This document shows, one piece after another, positions 1 to 5,026 of a stretch of DNA of 5,048 nucleotides (positions are counted from its first letter, which is position 1; the number at the start of each line of letters is the position of its first letter). The notes beneath the pieces are model-generated. The model ran no database searches. It was not told the origin of the DNA and saw only the letters and a program-made list of their open reading frames with translations. Source of the DNA: Pseudofrankia asymbiotica (GTDB lineage: Bacteria; Actinomycetota; Actinomycetes; Frankiales; Frankiaceae); assembly GCF_001983105.1 (NCBI RefSeq), contig NZ_MOMC01000044.1, positions 105,549 to 110,596 on the forward strand. Reading direction: 5' to 3'. The position numbers were made by a program, and so were the translations under genes.

Positions 1-2
1 CA

Positions 3-77
3 GCCGACGTGTACGGGTCGACGAAGCGGGTAGCCCCGGCCCGTACCCGCGGCTTCGAGCCGGTGGGCCCGGCGTGA
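3..77 (+). CDS. Possible 3' end of an upstream gene (partial, unidentified)
   Basis: The frame starting at base 3 is open from the window edge to a TGA at 75-77 and gives 24 residues ending FEPVGPA. Of its 24 sense codons, 22 end in G or C, which matches the strong third-position bias of the confirmed genes. The other two plus frames lack this bias or stop early. The stretch is too short to assign a family, and the overlapping inverted repeat at 22-57 is a competing explanation for the base pattern. I do not recognise the protein. If real, it runs in the same direction as the flavoprotein gene and ends 184 bases before that gene's start, so the two need not share a transcript. Confidence 0.3.
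   Translation, partial: ADVYGSTKRVAPARTRGFEPVGPA
22..57. repeat. Inverted repeat / strong stem-loop
   Basis: CGAAGC (22-27) pairs with GCTTCG (52-57), and GGGTA (28-32) pairs with TACCC (44-48). This gives an 11-bp stem with a three-base bulge and an 11-base loop. An alternative pairing is GCGGGTA (26-32) with TACCCGC (44-50). No T-run follows, and the element lies before the stop of the possible upstream gene, so it is not a classical terminator. It could be an operator, an RNA structure, or a chance product of high GC. Confidence 0.4.
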
Positions 78-195
78 CGCGAGACGCGGTGTCCGTCATC
101 GCCCCCGTGTGTCGTCTGACCGGGTTTCGGATCGCTGCCGAGATGCGGTGATGGACGTCGCGAACGGCGGAGGTCCGGCAGCGGCACACCGGCAG

Positions 196-209
196 GGCCA
201 TGTATGGCC
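196..209. promoter_or_regulatory. Candidate operator, 6-bp inverted repeat
   Basis: GGCCAT (196-201) and ATGGCC (204-209) form perfect arms around a two-base GT spacer. The repeat is centred about 60 bases before the flavoprotein start codon, a suitable position for a regulator site. The 14-bp length equals the core of a DosR box, but only about half the bases match that consensus, so I do not call it a DosR site. Confidence 0.3.
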
Positions 210-251
210 GCGGTCGCAGGTTCCCGAGTCCACTCGCGGCGCATCCGGATC

Positions 252-258
252 GGAGAAG
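252..258 (+). promoter_or_regulatory. Ribosome binding site that fixes the flavoprotein start
   Basis: GGAGAAG begins at 252. Its GGAG core ends six bases before the ATG at 262. This supports the internal ATG over the in-frame GTG at 109. Confidence 0.7.
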
Positions 259-261
259 CTC

Positions 262-1965
262 ATGACGAGGACGGACACGGCCGCGGTCACCGAGTCTCCG
301 GACACCTACGGCGCGTACCCACGGCTGTCGGCCGACCAGATCGAGGCCCTCGCGACCCGAGGCGACCGCCGGGACGTCGCGCCCGGCGAGGTGCTGATCC
401 GGGAGGGCGAACCGAGCGACCGGTTCGTGGTCATCCTGCGAGGTTCCGTACAGGTGATCACGGGTTCTGGCCGCGACGAGCCCCGGCGGCTCCTCGTCCA
501 CGGAGCTGGGCGCTTCCTCGGTGAGCTCGGCCTCCTGGCCGGGCAGGCGGCGTTCTACACCGCCGTCGCCGGCGCGGACACCGGGATCCTCGCGGTGCCA
601 GTGGAGCGGCTTACGGAACTTCTGCAGCACGACGCCCAACTCGGCGACCTGATCGTGCGGGCCTTCTTCATCCGACGGGAGATACTCATCGGCCTCGATG
701 CGGGATTCCGGATCATCGGCTCCCACTTCAGCGCGGACACCCGGCGGCTGCGCGAGTTCGCCGCCCGCAACCGGCTGCCACACCGGTACGTCGACCTCGA
801 GGAGGACACCGAGGCGGAGGAGGCCCTGCGCGCTCTCGGCCTGACCCTTGAGGACACACCGGTCGTGATCTGGCGGGACGGAAAGGTCCTGCGCAACCCG
901 AGCAACGCGAGGCTGGCGCAGGCGATCGGGCTGACGACCCCGCGCCCGGATGGCGCGGTGCGGGATCTGCTGGTGATCGGAGCGGGGCCAGCCGGGCTCG
1001 CCGCGGCCGTGTACGGTGCCGCGGACGGCCTGAGCACCACCGCGTTCGACGCGACCGCCACCGGCGGCCAGGCGGCGACGTCCTCCCGGATCGAGAACTA
1101 TCTCGGCTTTCCCGCCGGAATCTCAGGCGCGGAGCTCGCCGAGCGGGCCGCCGTCCAGGCGCGCCGGTTCGGCGCCGAGATCAACCTGCCTGCCGAGGCC
1201 GTGTCGCTGGTTCCGGATGGCGAGCTGCAGGCCGCGTCGCTGGAACTCGACGGCCAGCGGGTTGAGATCGTCAGCCGGACCGTCGTCGTCGCGACCGGTG
1301 CTCGCTACCGCGAGCTGGACGTGCCCGGACTCGGCGAGTTCGCGGCAGCCAGCGTGTGCTACGCGGCCACCTTCATGGAAGCCCGGCAGTGCGTCCATCG
1401 TCCCGTCGCCGTGGTGGGCGGCGGCAACTCGGCCGGGCAGGCCGCCGTGTTTCTCGCGGAGGTCGCGCCGCGCGTACACCTGCTGGCCCGCGAGCACGAT
1501 CTCCAGCAGAAGATGTCGAAGTATCTGGTGGACCGGATCGGTCGTCATCCGCGGATCATCGTCCACACCAATACCCACATCCGGCGGGCCGAGGGAGACG
1601 GCTGCCTGCAGGCGCTCGTCCTCGAGGACCTCCGCTCTGGCGAGCTGGAGTCGATACCCGTCGACATGCTTTTTGTCTTCATCGGCGCGCGGCCTCGCAC
1701 CGACTGGCTGGGTGGCACTGTCGCACTGAACGCCGACGGATTCGTCCTGACCGGAGCCGACGCCGCCTCGGCCGCCAGGGGCGACCACGCGCGCCGTCTC
1801 GACCGGCCGCCGCACCGTCTGGAGACCAGCCGGCCGGGGGTGTTCGCCGCCGGTGACGTCCGGCACGGCGCCACCCGACGGGTCGGCTCCGCCGTCGGCG
1901 ACGGCGCCGCCGCCATTCAGATGCTCCACGACCATCTCCAGCGGACCGGAAGCGCGGCGCGCTGA
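262..1965 (+). CDS. Cyclic nucleotide-binding-like / thioredoxin reductase-like FAD-dependent oxidoreductase
   Basis: This 567-residue protein probably transfers electrons from NAD(P)H through FAD in the cytosol; its acceptor is unknown. Residues about 20-135 form a cNMP-binding-like beta-roll (PGEVLIREGEPSDRF, then FLGELGLLAGQAAFYTAVA). Residues about 145-225 resemble a thioredoxin/glutaredoxin-fold linker without a CxxC. Residues about 234-560 are a thioredoxin-reductase module: FAD motif GAGPAG (240-245), GGQ and ENYLGFP (about 268-284), ATGARYR (345-351), NAD(P)H motif GGGNSAG, and FAAGDVR near the C-terminus. Where classical thioredoxin reductase has CATC there is CYAAT (C366-T370). The other cysteines are C377 and C448, so no CxxC exists. 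The phosphate-binding cassette lacks its usual arginine, so cAMP binding is doubtful. Similar fusions occur in actinobacterial stress clusters. The gene is convergent with the eRF1-like gene. The family call is firm; the reaction is inferred. Confidence 0.93.
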   Translation: MTRTDTAAVTESPDTYGAYPRLSADQIEALATRGDRRDVAPGEVLIREGEPSDRFVVILRGSVQVITGSGRDEPRRLLVHGAGRFLGELGLLAGQAAFYTAVAGADTGILAVPVERLTELLQHDAQLGDLIVRAFFIRREILIGLDAGFRIIGSHFSADTRRLREFAARNRLPHRYVDLEEDTEAEEALRALGLTLEDTPVVIWRDGKVLRNPSNARLAQAIGLTTPRPDGAVRDLLVIGAGPAGLAAAVYGAADGLSTTAFDATATGGQAATSSRIENYLGFPAGISGAELAERAAVQARRFGAEINLPAEAVSLVPDGELQAASLELDGQRVEIVSRTVVVATGARYRELDVPGLGEFAAASVCYAATFMEARQCVHRPVAVVGGGNSAGQAAVFLAEVAPRVHLLAREHDLQQKMSKYLVDRIGRHPRIIVHTNTHIRRAEGDGCLQALVLEDLRSGELESIPVDMLFVFIGARPRTDWLGGTVALNADGFVLTGADAASAARGDHARRLDRPPHRLETSRPGVFAAGDVRHGATRRVGSAVGDGAAAIQMLHDHLQRTGSAAR

Positions 1966-1969
1966 CCGC

Positions 1970-2087
1970 GGCCATAAGCCCGGCAGGGCCATAAGCCCGG
2001 CACTCAGGCCACCGAAGGACAGGGACCACCGAAGGACAGGCCCGGCGCTCAGGCCACCGAGGACCTCCAGGCGGACCTCTAGGCGGA
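1970..2087. repeat. Nested short direct repeats filling a convergent intergenic region
   Basis: Four repeat pairs cover nearly all of the gap. GGCCATAAGCCCGGCA occurs at 1970-1985 and 1987-2002 (period 17). CCACCGAAGGACAGG occurs at 2009-2023 and 2026-2040 (period 17). CCCGGCACTCAGGCCACCGA at 1996-2015 recurs at 2041-2060 with one change (period 45). GGACCTCCAGGC at 2061-2072 recurs as GGACCTCTAGGC at 2073-2084 (period 12) and runs into the last codons of the minus-strand gene. The only terminator-like element is a 4-bp stem, GGGC/GCCC (1986-1989 with 1995-1998), without a T-run. Repeated local duplication best explains the pattern. Confidence 0.8.
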
Positions 2088-3341
2088 TGCCGGGAGGGTG
2101 TACCGCAGCAGGGCGCCGACGCCGCCGGTCGGCGACTCCGGTCGATCGGCCGGCACGGTGTGCACCGCGGCGGCGGTCCCCAGGGCGGCCCTGACCAGCG
2201 CGTCCACCTGCCCAGCACGGATCGGGCTCGTCACCTCGGCCAGGTCGGCGGGATCAGCGGCGATGTCGTTGACCCGCGGTCCGATCCACGCCGGACCACC
2301 CGCGGGCAACCCTTCGGCCAGCAGCAGGTGGCTCACCTGTGCCCGGCGCAGAGCCTCGACCGTCGCATGCAGGCCGTCCGCGGCGTCCAGGGCAACCGGA
2401 CCCGACAGTCCCGCCTCGCCCGCCACCTGCCCGGAACCGGCCGAACCAGCCGAACGTGGCGTGGCTTCGGCATCCGCAGACGCCGCGCGGCGCGTCGGCG
2501 CGGTCCCTGCCGCGACGCCGACCAGGGACCTGGCTCGGCAGCGGTACCGGTGGAACTCTGCCAGCAGGTCCGCGGTCCGGCGGGCCAGGTGCTCGGCGAG
2601 CACCTCGGTGACCCGGCTGGCCAGGTGGTCGTCCGATCCGTCCCGGGCGCGGCTGCCCTGCACGATCACCACCCGGATGGCGACGTCGACGGGTAGTTCG
2701 TCGCGCACCAGCGAAAGGGCCTTCGGATCACCGGCGAGGATCACCACCTCGGCGGCGACGTCCCGCACCGCGCGGACGATCAGATCCGCGGTGGACTTCG
2801 CCCCGAGCTTCCAGTGTTCCTCGACATGGCTCTCGTAGCGCCGTTGCGCCCATCCGCCCGCGCGCGCCTTGTGCCAGGGCGGTCGGGTGGTGTCCTGGGA
2901 CCTCCCGTCCGAGGGCAGCGGCCCGTCGGTGTAGGCGAGCACGTCCACGCCGAGGCGGTCCACCAGGGCGACCACGTGGGGAACCCGCCGGTCAGCCCAG
3001 TCGAGGACGGGCAGCAGGTGCGGCAACGGGCCGACCGCGACGAGGTCGAAGTCGGAACCTCCCGGCAGCCACCGCGCGTAGGGCACGTGCGCGGACCGCC
3101 CCTCCCCCGCGGCCACCAGGACCCGGGTCCCGCCCTCCCGATAACGGGAGTCCCCCCGCTCGGCGATCAGCGCCTGGCGGGCGCCGGCGTCGACGCCCTG
3201 GTGCTCCAGATCGGCGAGGATGTCGTACCACCTCAGGTCGAAGAGGCGGGGGGCGTTCTCCCGGACCGGATCGGTACTGACGTACACGGTCACGAACGGC
3301 CCGGGCAGGTCGTACAGGTTTCGTAGACGGCTCGTCTCCAT
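2079..3341 (-). CDS. Rv2629/Balon-type bacterial eRF1-like protein (Vms1-like peptidyl-tRNA hydrolase family)
   Basis: This 420-residue cytosolic protein belongs to the bacterial relatives of eRF1, Pelota and Vms1, which act in the ribosomal A site in hibernation or nascent-chain rescue. Residues about 1-135 are an alpha/beta domain opening with FVTVYVSTDP. Residues about 136-250 match the eRF1 middle domain, with GGWAQRRYE (162-170) where release factors carry GGQ, followed by EEHW (174-177) and VVILAGDP (199-206). The C-terminal domain (about 315-420) contains the helix-strand ATVEALRRAQVSHLLLAEG and ends GVGALLRY, which I recall from mycobacterial Rv2629. A low-complexity insert (about 274-314) makes it longer than Rv2629, which I recall as about 374 residues. 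The ATG at 3341 is preferred to one at 3404 because GAGGAG lies six bases upstream. It follows the acetate-kinase-like gene by 71 bases. The family call is good; choosing between hibernation and hydrolysis is inference. Confidence 0.88.
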   Translation of the reverse strand: METSRLRNLYDLPGPFVTVYVSTDPVRENAPRLFDLRWYDILADLEHQGVDAGARQALIAERGDSRYREGGTRVLVAAGEGRSAHVPYARWLPGGSDFDLVAVGPLPHLLPVLDWADRRVPHVVALVDRLGVDVLAYTDGPLPSDGRSQDTTRPPWHKARAGGWAQRRYESHVEEHWKLGAKSTADLIVRAVRDVAAEVVILAGDPKALSLVRDELPVDVAIRVVIVQGSRARDGSDDHLASRVTEVLAEHLARRTADLLAEFHRYRCRARSLVGVAAGTAPTRRAASADAEATPRSAGSAGSGQVAGEAGLSGPVALDAADGLHATVEALRRAQVSHLLLAEGLPAGGPAWIGPRVNDIAADPADLAEVTSPIRAGQVDALVRAALGTAAAVHTVPADRPESPTGGVGALLRYTLPASA

Positions 3342-3355
3342 GAGGAGCTCCTCAT
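3340..3355. promoter_or_regulatory. Perfect 16-bp palindrome covering the RBS and start of the eRF1-like gene
   Basis: ATGAGGAGCTCCTCAT is its own reverse complement. On the minus strand it holds the Shine-Dalgarno GAGGAG (3353-3348), the six-base spacer CTCCTC, and the first two bases of the start codon. In mRNA, ATGAGG could pair with CCTCAT around an AGCT loop and hide the ribosome binding site. In DNA it could bind a dimeric repressor. The sequence is certain; the role is not. Confidence 0.6.
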
Positions 3356-3360
3356 CAGGC

Positions 3361-3374
3361 TCGGGAGTACCCGA
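3361..3374. promoter_or_regulatory. Inverted repeat TCGGG-AGTA-CCCGA upstream of the eRF1-like gene
   Basis: Perfect 5-bp arms (3361-3365 and 3370-3374) surround a four-base spacer, 20-33 bases before the eRF1-like start codon. It may be an operator or an untranslated-region hairpin. It does not match the DosR box. Confidence 0.35.
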
Positions 3375-3384
3375 CCTCGACGCA

Positions 3385-3409
3385 CCCCGATACGCACTCC
3401 TCATCGGGG
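3385..3409 (-). terminator. Stem-loop just after the acetate-kinase-like gene
   Basis: CCCCGAT (3385-3391) and ATCGGGG (3403-3409) form a perfect 7-bp stem with an 11-base loop. It begins three bases after the stop codon of the acetate-kinase-like gene on the minus strand. There is no T-run, so it would be a weak or Rho-assisted terminator, or a processing or attenuation hairpin between the two minus-strand genes. An alternative role is as an operator for the eRF1-like gene. Confidence 0.4.
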
Positions 3410-3412
3410 CAG

Positions 3413-3871
3413 CTACCTGCTGGGGTGCGCGCTGTGCACGGGCTCAAACCCGCCGGCCTTCGGGGGCACGAGGCCGCCGAGCGTGCCGAGATCGGCGAGC
3501 ACGGCGAGGGTCTCGCGGGCGAGCTCCAGGTCCTCGCGGGGTTCTATGACCAACACGGAGCCCACGGCGCGCACCGGCCACGACGCGACGTCGCCGATGA
3601 GTTCGTCGACCGCCGCGGCCGCGGCCGGCGATCCGGGCGGCTGCTCGACGTGACGGCTGGCGACGACCCGGTCCCCCGGCCCGGCCAGCACCAGCCGCGG
3701 GCTCGACGAGCCTGGGTCACAGACCAGGACGACCGGGTCCGGCTCGGTGGCTTGCGAAAGCGTTGTGGTCGTGCCCGCATCGGTTGGGTCCGCGGAAGGC
3801 GGGCAGCCTCCACGGCGGTGGCGTCCCGAGGCGACGCCCCGGATTTCTCGCGGCGGCTGACCGACGACCAT
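3413..3871 (-). CDS. Short acetate-kinase-like protein, N-terminal part only, probably catalytically dead
   Basis: The predicted protein has 152 residues. From about residue 46, VVLVCDPGSSSPRLVLAGPGD resembles the first strand-turn of acetate kinase (VLVxNxGSSSLK), with the serines kept, the asparagine changed to aspartate and the lysine to arginine. AVDELI and RAVG follow in order, but the expected HRVVHGG motif, with its catalytic arginine, is replaced by SVLVIEP. A region like the usual LADLxPLAPLHxP reads LADLGTLGGLVPP, and the protein stops soon after. Full acetate kinases have about 400 residues, so three quarters is missing and no continuation exists in the 71 bases before the next gene. 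The start is ATG 3871 or the adjacent GTG 3874, after GGGGGAG. The first 45 residues match nothing I know. It may be a decayed gene or a small repurposed fold. Confidence 0.6.
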   Translation of the reverse strand: MVVGQPPREIRGVASGRHRRGGCPPSADPTDAGTTTTLSQATEPDPVVLVCDPGSSSPRLVLAGPGDRVVASRHVEQPPGSPAAAAAVDELIGDVASWPVRAVGSVLVIEPREDLELARETLAVLADLGTLGGLVPPKAGGFEPVHSAHPSR

Positions 3872-3975
3872 CACAGCCGGCTCTCCCCCGCCGAGGGCAG
3901 CCAAGCCTGACCTCGGTCCGACCGCCGCCTCGTCGAGCCCTGCCCCGCCCAATGCGGTGCTTGGGAGGTCGGCTC
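3872..3975. promoter_or_regulatory. Divergent intergenic region between the minus-strand pair and the SRPBCC gene
   Basis: The region must contain promoters for both directions, but I cannot point to clear -35/-10 boxes. It holds the RBS of each flanking gene and the odd-centred inverted repeat CGGTC-C-GACCG at 3914-3924, a modest operator candidate near the middle. In-frame ATG 3952 and upstream codons could extend the SRPBCC protein, but the ATG at 3976 has the better ribosome binding site. Confidence 0.4.
3963..3968 (+). promoter_or_regulatory. Ribosome binding site that fixes the SRPBCC gene start
   Basis: GGGAGG lies seven bases before ATG 3976. It rules in this start over the in-frame ATG at 3952 and the open frame extending back to 3763. 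Confidence 0.7.
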
Positions 3976-4914
3976 ATGAGACTCACGCGGGACACCCGCA
4001 AGGCCGGTACCCGGGACGTCGGTGCCGGCGCGATCGGCCAGGACCGTCTGGCGAAGGCGTTGGGGTTGTTCAGCCTCGGCCTCGGTGCGCCCGCGGCAGT
4101 GATCCGGGTCGCCGGCACCGAGAACACGGCGGCGAGCCGGGCGGTGTCGAGGGCCCTGGGTGCACGCGAGATCGCCAGCGGTGTCGGCGTGCTCGGCAGC
4201 AGGCTGCCGGGGCGCTGGCTGTGGGGACGGGTCGCGGGTGACGCGATCGACCTGTCCGTCCTGGCGATCGCCGCCCTGCGGCATCGCGACGACCCGCCGC
4301 GCCTGCTCCGCCAGGCCATCACGGCGGGTGTGGTCACGGGTGTCACCGTTGTCGATGTCGTCGCGGCCCGGCGGCACGCCGGCGGCCCGTCCGCCGGTCC
4401 GACGCGGGCACGATCAAGCACCACGGTGCGCCGTACCCCCGACGATCTCTACCGCGCGTGGCACGACTTCGAGGAGCTGCCGACGTTCATGTACCACCTG
4501 GACTCGGTGCGGACGTCGAACGGCCACTCGCACTGGAAGGCAAAGGGTCCCGCCGGCGGGGCGGTCGAGTGGGACGCCGAGATCGTCGAGGACCGTCCGG
4601 GTGAACTGATCGGTTGGCGGTCGGTCGGCGACGCGGACGTGCGCAATGCCGGAACGGTGCGGTTCGTCCCGGCGCCGGGCGAACGTGGCACCGAGGTGCA
4701 CGTCGAGCTGGAGTACGACGTTCCCGCGGGAGCGCCCGGGGCCGCGGTGGCGAAGCTGCTGGGCGAGGAGCCCGGGCAGCAGATCGCCGACGATCTGCGT
4801 CGCTTCAAGCAGCTGATGGAGACCGGCGAGGTCGTCCGATCCGAAGGATCTCCGACCGGTGCCCGGTCCGCCGTGCACCTGCTCGACCAACGTCCCGCCC
4901 GGCCGCTGGACTGA
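3976..4914 (+). CDS. SRPBCC (polyketide cyclase/dehydrase-like) protein with hydrophobic N-terminal domain
   Basis: The protein has 312 residues in two parts. Residues about 22-130 carry several hydrophobic segments (near 27-46, 66-75, 88-101 and 114-130) and the pattern LGAREIASGVGVL...LWGRVAGDAIDLSVL, typical of a small membrane domain found before SRPBCC domains in actinobacteria. Residues about 145-280 form the SRPBCC domain: TVRRTPDDLYRAWHDFEELPTFM, then EWDAEIVEDRPGELIGWRS, GTVRFVPAPGERGTEVHVELEY and a C-terminal helix QQIADDLRRFKQLME. The fold makes a deep hydrophobic pocket that binds lipids or other small ligands; no ligand or reaction can be read here. The domain probably faces the cytosol from the membrane. 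An alcohol dehydrogenase gene follows 112 bases downstream, a pairing I recall from other bacteria. The tail after about 285 looks disordered. Confidence 0.88.
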   Translation: MRLTRDTRKAGTRDVGAGAIGQDRLAKALGLFSLGLGAPAAVIRVAGTENTAASRAVSRALGAREIASGVGVLGSRLPGRWLWGRVAGDAIDLSVLAIAALRHRDDPPRLLRQAITAGVVTGVTVVDVVAARRHAGGPSAGPTRARSSTTVRRTPDDLYRAWHDFEELPTFMYHLDSVRTSNGHSHWKAKGPAGGAVEWDAEIVEDRPGELIGWRSVGDADVRNAGTVRFVPAPGERGTEVHVELEYDVPAGAPGAAVAKLLGEEPGQQIADDLRRFKQLMETGEVVRSEGSPTGARSAVHLLDQRPARPLD

Positions 4915-5026
4915 ACGCGCCCAGGCGTACGGCGCCGAGTCGCTGTCGGTGGGCCCAGGGCGCCAGGTAGGCCCGGACACCCGGAAAGGGCACCTGATCT
5001 GTCGCAACGGAACGGAGGGCGGATAC
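4915..5026. other. Intergenic gap before the alcohol dehydrogenase gene
   Basis: I see no gene or clear terminator here. The only symmetric elements are the 8-bp palindrome CGGCGCCG (4930-4937) and short GGGCCC-type palindromes expected at this GC content. The length leaves room for a separate promoter, so co-transcription of the flanking genes is possible but not shown. Confidence 0.4.
5014..5019 (+). promoter_or_regulatory. Ribosome binding site of the alcohol dehydrogenase gene
   Basis: GGAGGG lies seven bases before ATG 5027. This is strong support that a real gene begins there although only 22 bases of it are in the window. Confidence 0.7.

Larger units (their letters stand above)
78..261. 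other. Leader region upstream of the flavoprotein gene
   Basis: A GTG at 109 is in frame with the flavoprotein gene and would add 51 residues. Those residues look like no known domain, and the ATG at 262 has a much better ribosome binding site, so I treat this stretch as non-coding. Its one notable element is the inverted repeat at 196-209. I see no convincing -35/-10 pair. Confidence 0.5.

Noticed and set aside
196..209. DosR/DevR box
   Set aside because: The symmetry length fits, but only about half of the 14 core bases match the GGGACTWWAGTCCC consensus. No better match was seen in the other intergenic gaps.
109..261. N-terminal extension of the flavoprotein from GTG 109
   Set aside because: The extra 51 residues have no family similarity that I can see, and ATG 262 has a well-placed GGAG while 109 does not.
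1123..1992. Long minus-strand open frame (289 codons) opposite the flavoprotein gene
   Set aside because: It has no domain-like sequence, and the opposite strand carries clear FAD and NAD(P)H motifs throughout this region.
189..1992. 13-base direct repeat CCGGCAGGGCCAT at 189-201 and 1980-1992 flanking the flavoprotein gene, considered as a mobile-element or recombination boundary
   Set aside because: A 13-mer match is not rare in 5 kb of strongly GC-biased sequence. There is no transposase or integrase, and the downstream copy is explained by the local tandem repeats.
1970..2087. CRISPR array
   Set aside because: Repeat units differ from one another, have only two copies each, adjoin with one- or two-base gaps and have no spacers of constant length.
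2098..2838. Long plus-strand open frame (246 codons) opposite the eRF1-like gene
   Set aside because: It is a high-GC shadow frame: its product is low in recognisable motifs, while the minus strand encodes a coherent family protein with an RBS.
3342..3404. N-terminal extension of the eRF1-like protein from ATG 3404
   Set aside because: The added 21 residues are not family-like and run through the inverted repeats. ATG 3341 has GAGGAG at ideal spacing.
3901..3964. CCAAGC (3901-3906) and GCTTGG (3959-3964), a possible long-range hairpin masking the SRPBCC RBS
   Set aside because: Only 6 bp with a 52-base spacer, easily expected by chance.
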